The translations under genes were made by a program, and so were the position numbers. From an uncultured Robiginitomaculum sp. (GTDB lineage Bacteria > Pseudomonadota > Alphaproteobacteria > Caulobacterales > Maricaulaceae), in NCBI GenBank assembly GCA_938015875.1, contig CALLXE010000061.1, forward strand, positions 1 to 32,848: a stretch of 32,848 nucleotides of DNA, in the 5' to 3' direction. The notes beneath the pieces were generated by a model. It was given only the letters and a program-made list of their open reading frames with translations, was not told the origin of the DNA and searched no databases. This document shows positions 32,709 to 32,848 of this stretch, piece after piece (the first letter of the stretch is position 1; the number at the start of each line of letters is the position of its first letter).

Positions 32709-32848
32709 ATGGAAACTTTATCCGGGGGACTTGGGAGTCTCGATTATACGGTTGTGGCGGTTTACGCGCTTATTTTGGTTGGGCTTGCGTGGTTTGTATC
32801 GCGCGAGAAGGCCGGGCATGAGAAGAACACCGAGGATTACTTTTTGGC
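32709..32848 (+). CDS. Sodium:solute symporter, N-terminal fragment (runs off the window)
   Basis: Only about 46 residues are present. They contain LDYTVVAVYALILVGLAWFVSRE, a first membrane helix, and then EKNTEDYFLA, matching the N-terminus of sodium:solute symporter (SSS) family transporters, which typically have a DYFLAGR motif after helix 1. I chose the ATG at 32709 because GGGAGG lies seven bases upstream; an in-frame ATG at 32703 is too close to that site. The substrate cannot be told from this fragment. The gene continues past the window end. Confidence 0.75.
   Translation, partial: METLSGGLGSLDYTVVAVYALILVGLAWFVSREKAGHEKNTEDYFL

Overview
The window looks like a chromosomal stretch from an alphaproteobacterium of moderate GC. 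Several neighbourhoods are typical of that class: murA–DUF2948–UPF0262–low-molecular-weight phosphatase; erpA divergent from a dGTPase-like gene; tyrS divergent from anmK; cysG–DUF2849–cysI–DUF934/cysH; and bamE–ubiquinol-cytochrome c chaperone–plsX–fabH–ihfA–merR–tRNA-Pro. The gene content would fit the Hyphomonadaceae/Maricaulales area, but that finer placement is a guess. No phage, insertion sequence, CRISPR array or defence cassette is visible.

Layout. 1-3531: tRNA-Thr(GGT), a tiny basic protein, then murA, DUF2948, UPF0262, a phosphatase-fold protein and a small membrane protein. 3532-4910: a hairpin-rich intergenic stretch, then on the minus strand a small membrane protein, a SixA-like phosphatase and erpA. 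4990-6204: dGTPase-like gene. 6291-8360: a soluble PAS hybrid histidine kinase with two receiver domains. 8570-11411: radC, map and tyrS on the minus strand. 11481-13050: anmK and an unknown gene. 13090-18404: a sulfur module, with a XRE-cupin regulator divergent from a tightly overlapping cysG–DUF2849–cysI–(DUF934-cysH) operon and an 18-bp perfect palindrome between them. 18405-18777: non-coding, holding REP-like inverted repeats.

18778-25889 (minus strand) is one compact, mostly overlapping histidine operon: a TrpR/YerC-like regulator, hisG, hisD, a HisC-HisB fusion, hisH, hisA, hisF, hisIE and a small unknown membrane-anchored protein. This order is that of the gammaproteobacterial hisGDCBHAFI operon and not of the dispersed alphaproteobacterial his genes. 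Consistently, hisD is missing from its usual place between DUF2948 and UPF0262 near the start of the window. A near-palindrome sits directly in front of the regulator gene and is a good candidate for its operator.

26045-30609: bamE with a clear terminator, the cytochrome bc1 chaperone, plsX, fabH, ihfA, a MerR-like regulator and tRNA-Pro(GGG). 30742-32848: a zinc-ribbon protein, an unknown small protein, an acyl-CoA dehydrogenase and the start of a sodium:solute symporter preceded by four GTGAC/GTCAC half-sites.

The most notable items are the HisC-HisB fusion inside a complete, apparently acquired his operon with its own regulator, the DUF934-CysH fusion with iron-sulfur APS-reductase motifs, and the palindromic operator candidates in front of both systems. 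No wholly new defence or mobile system was found.
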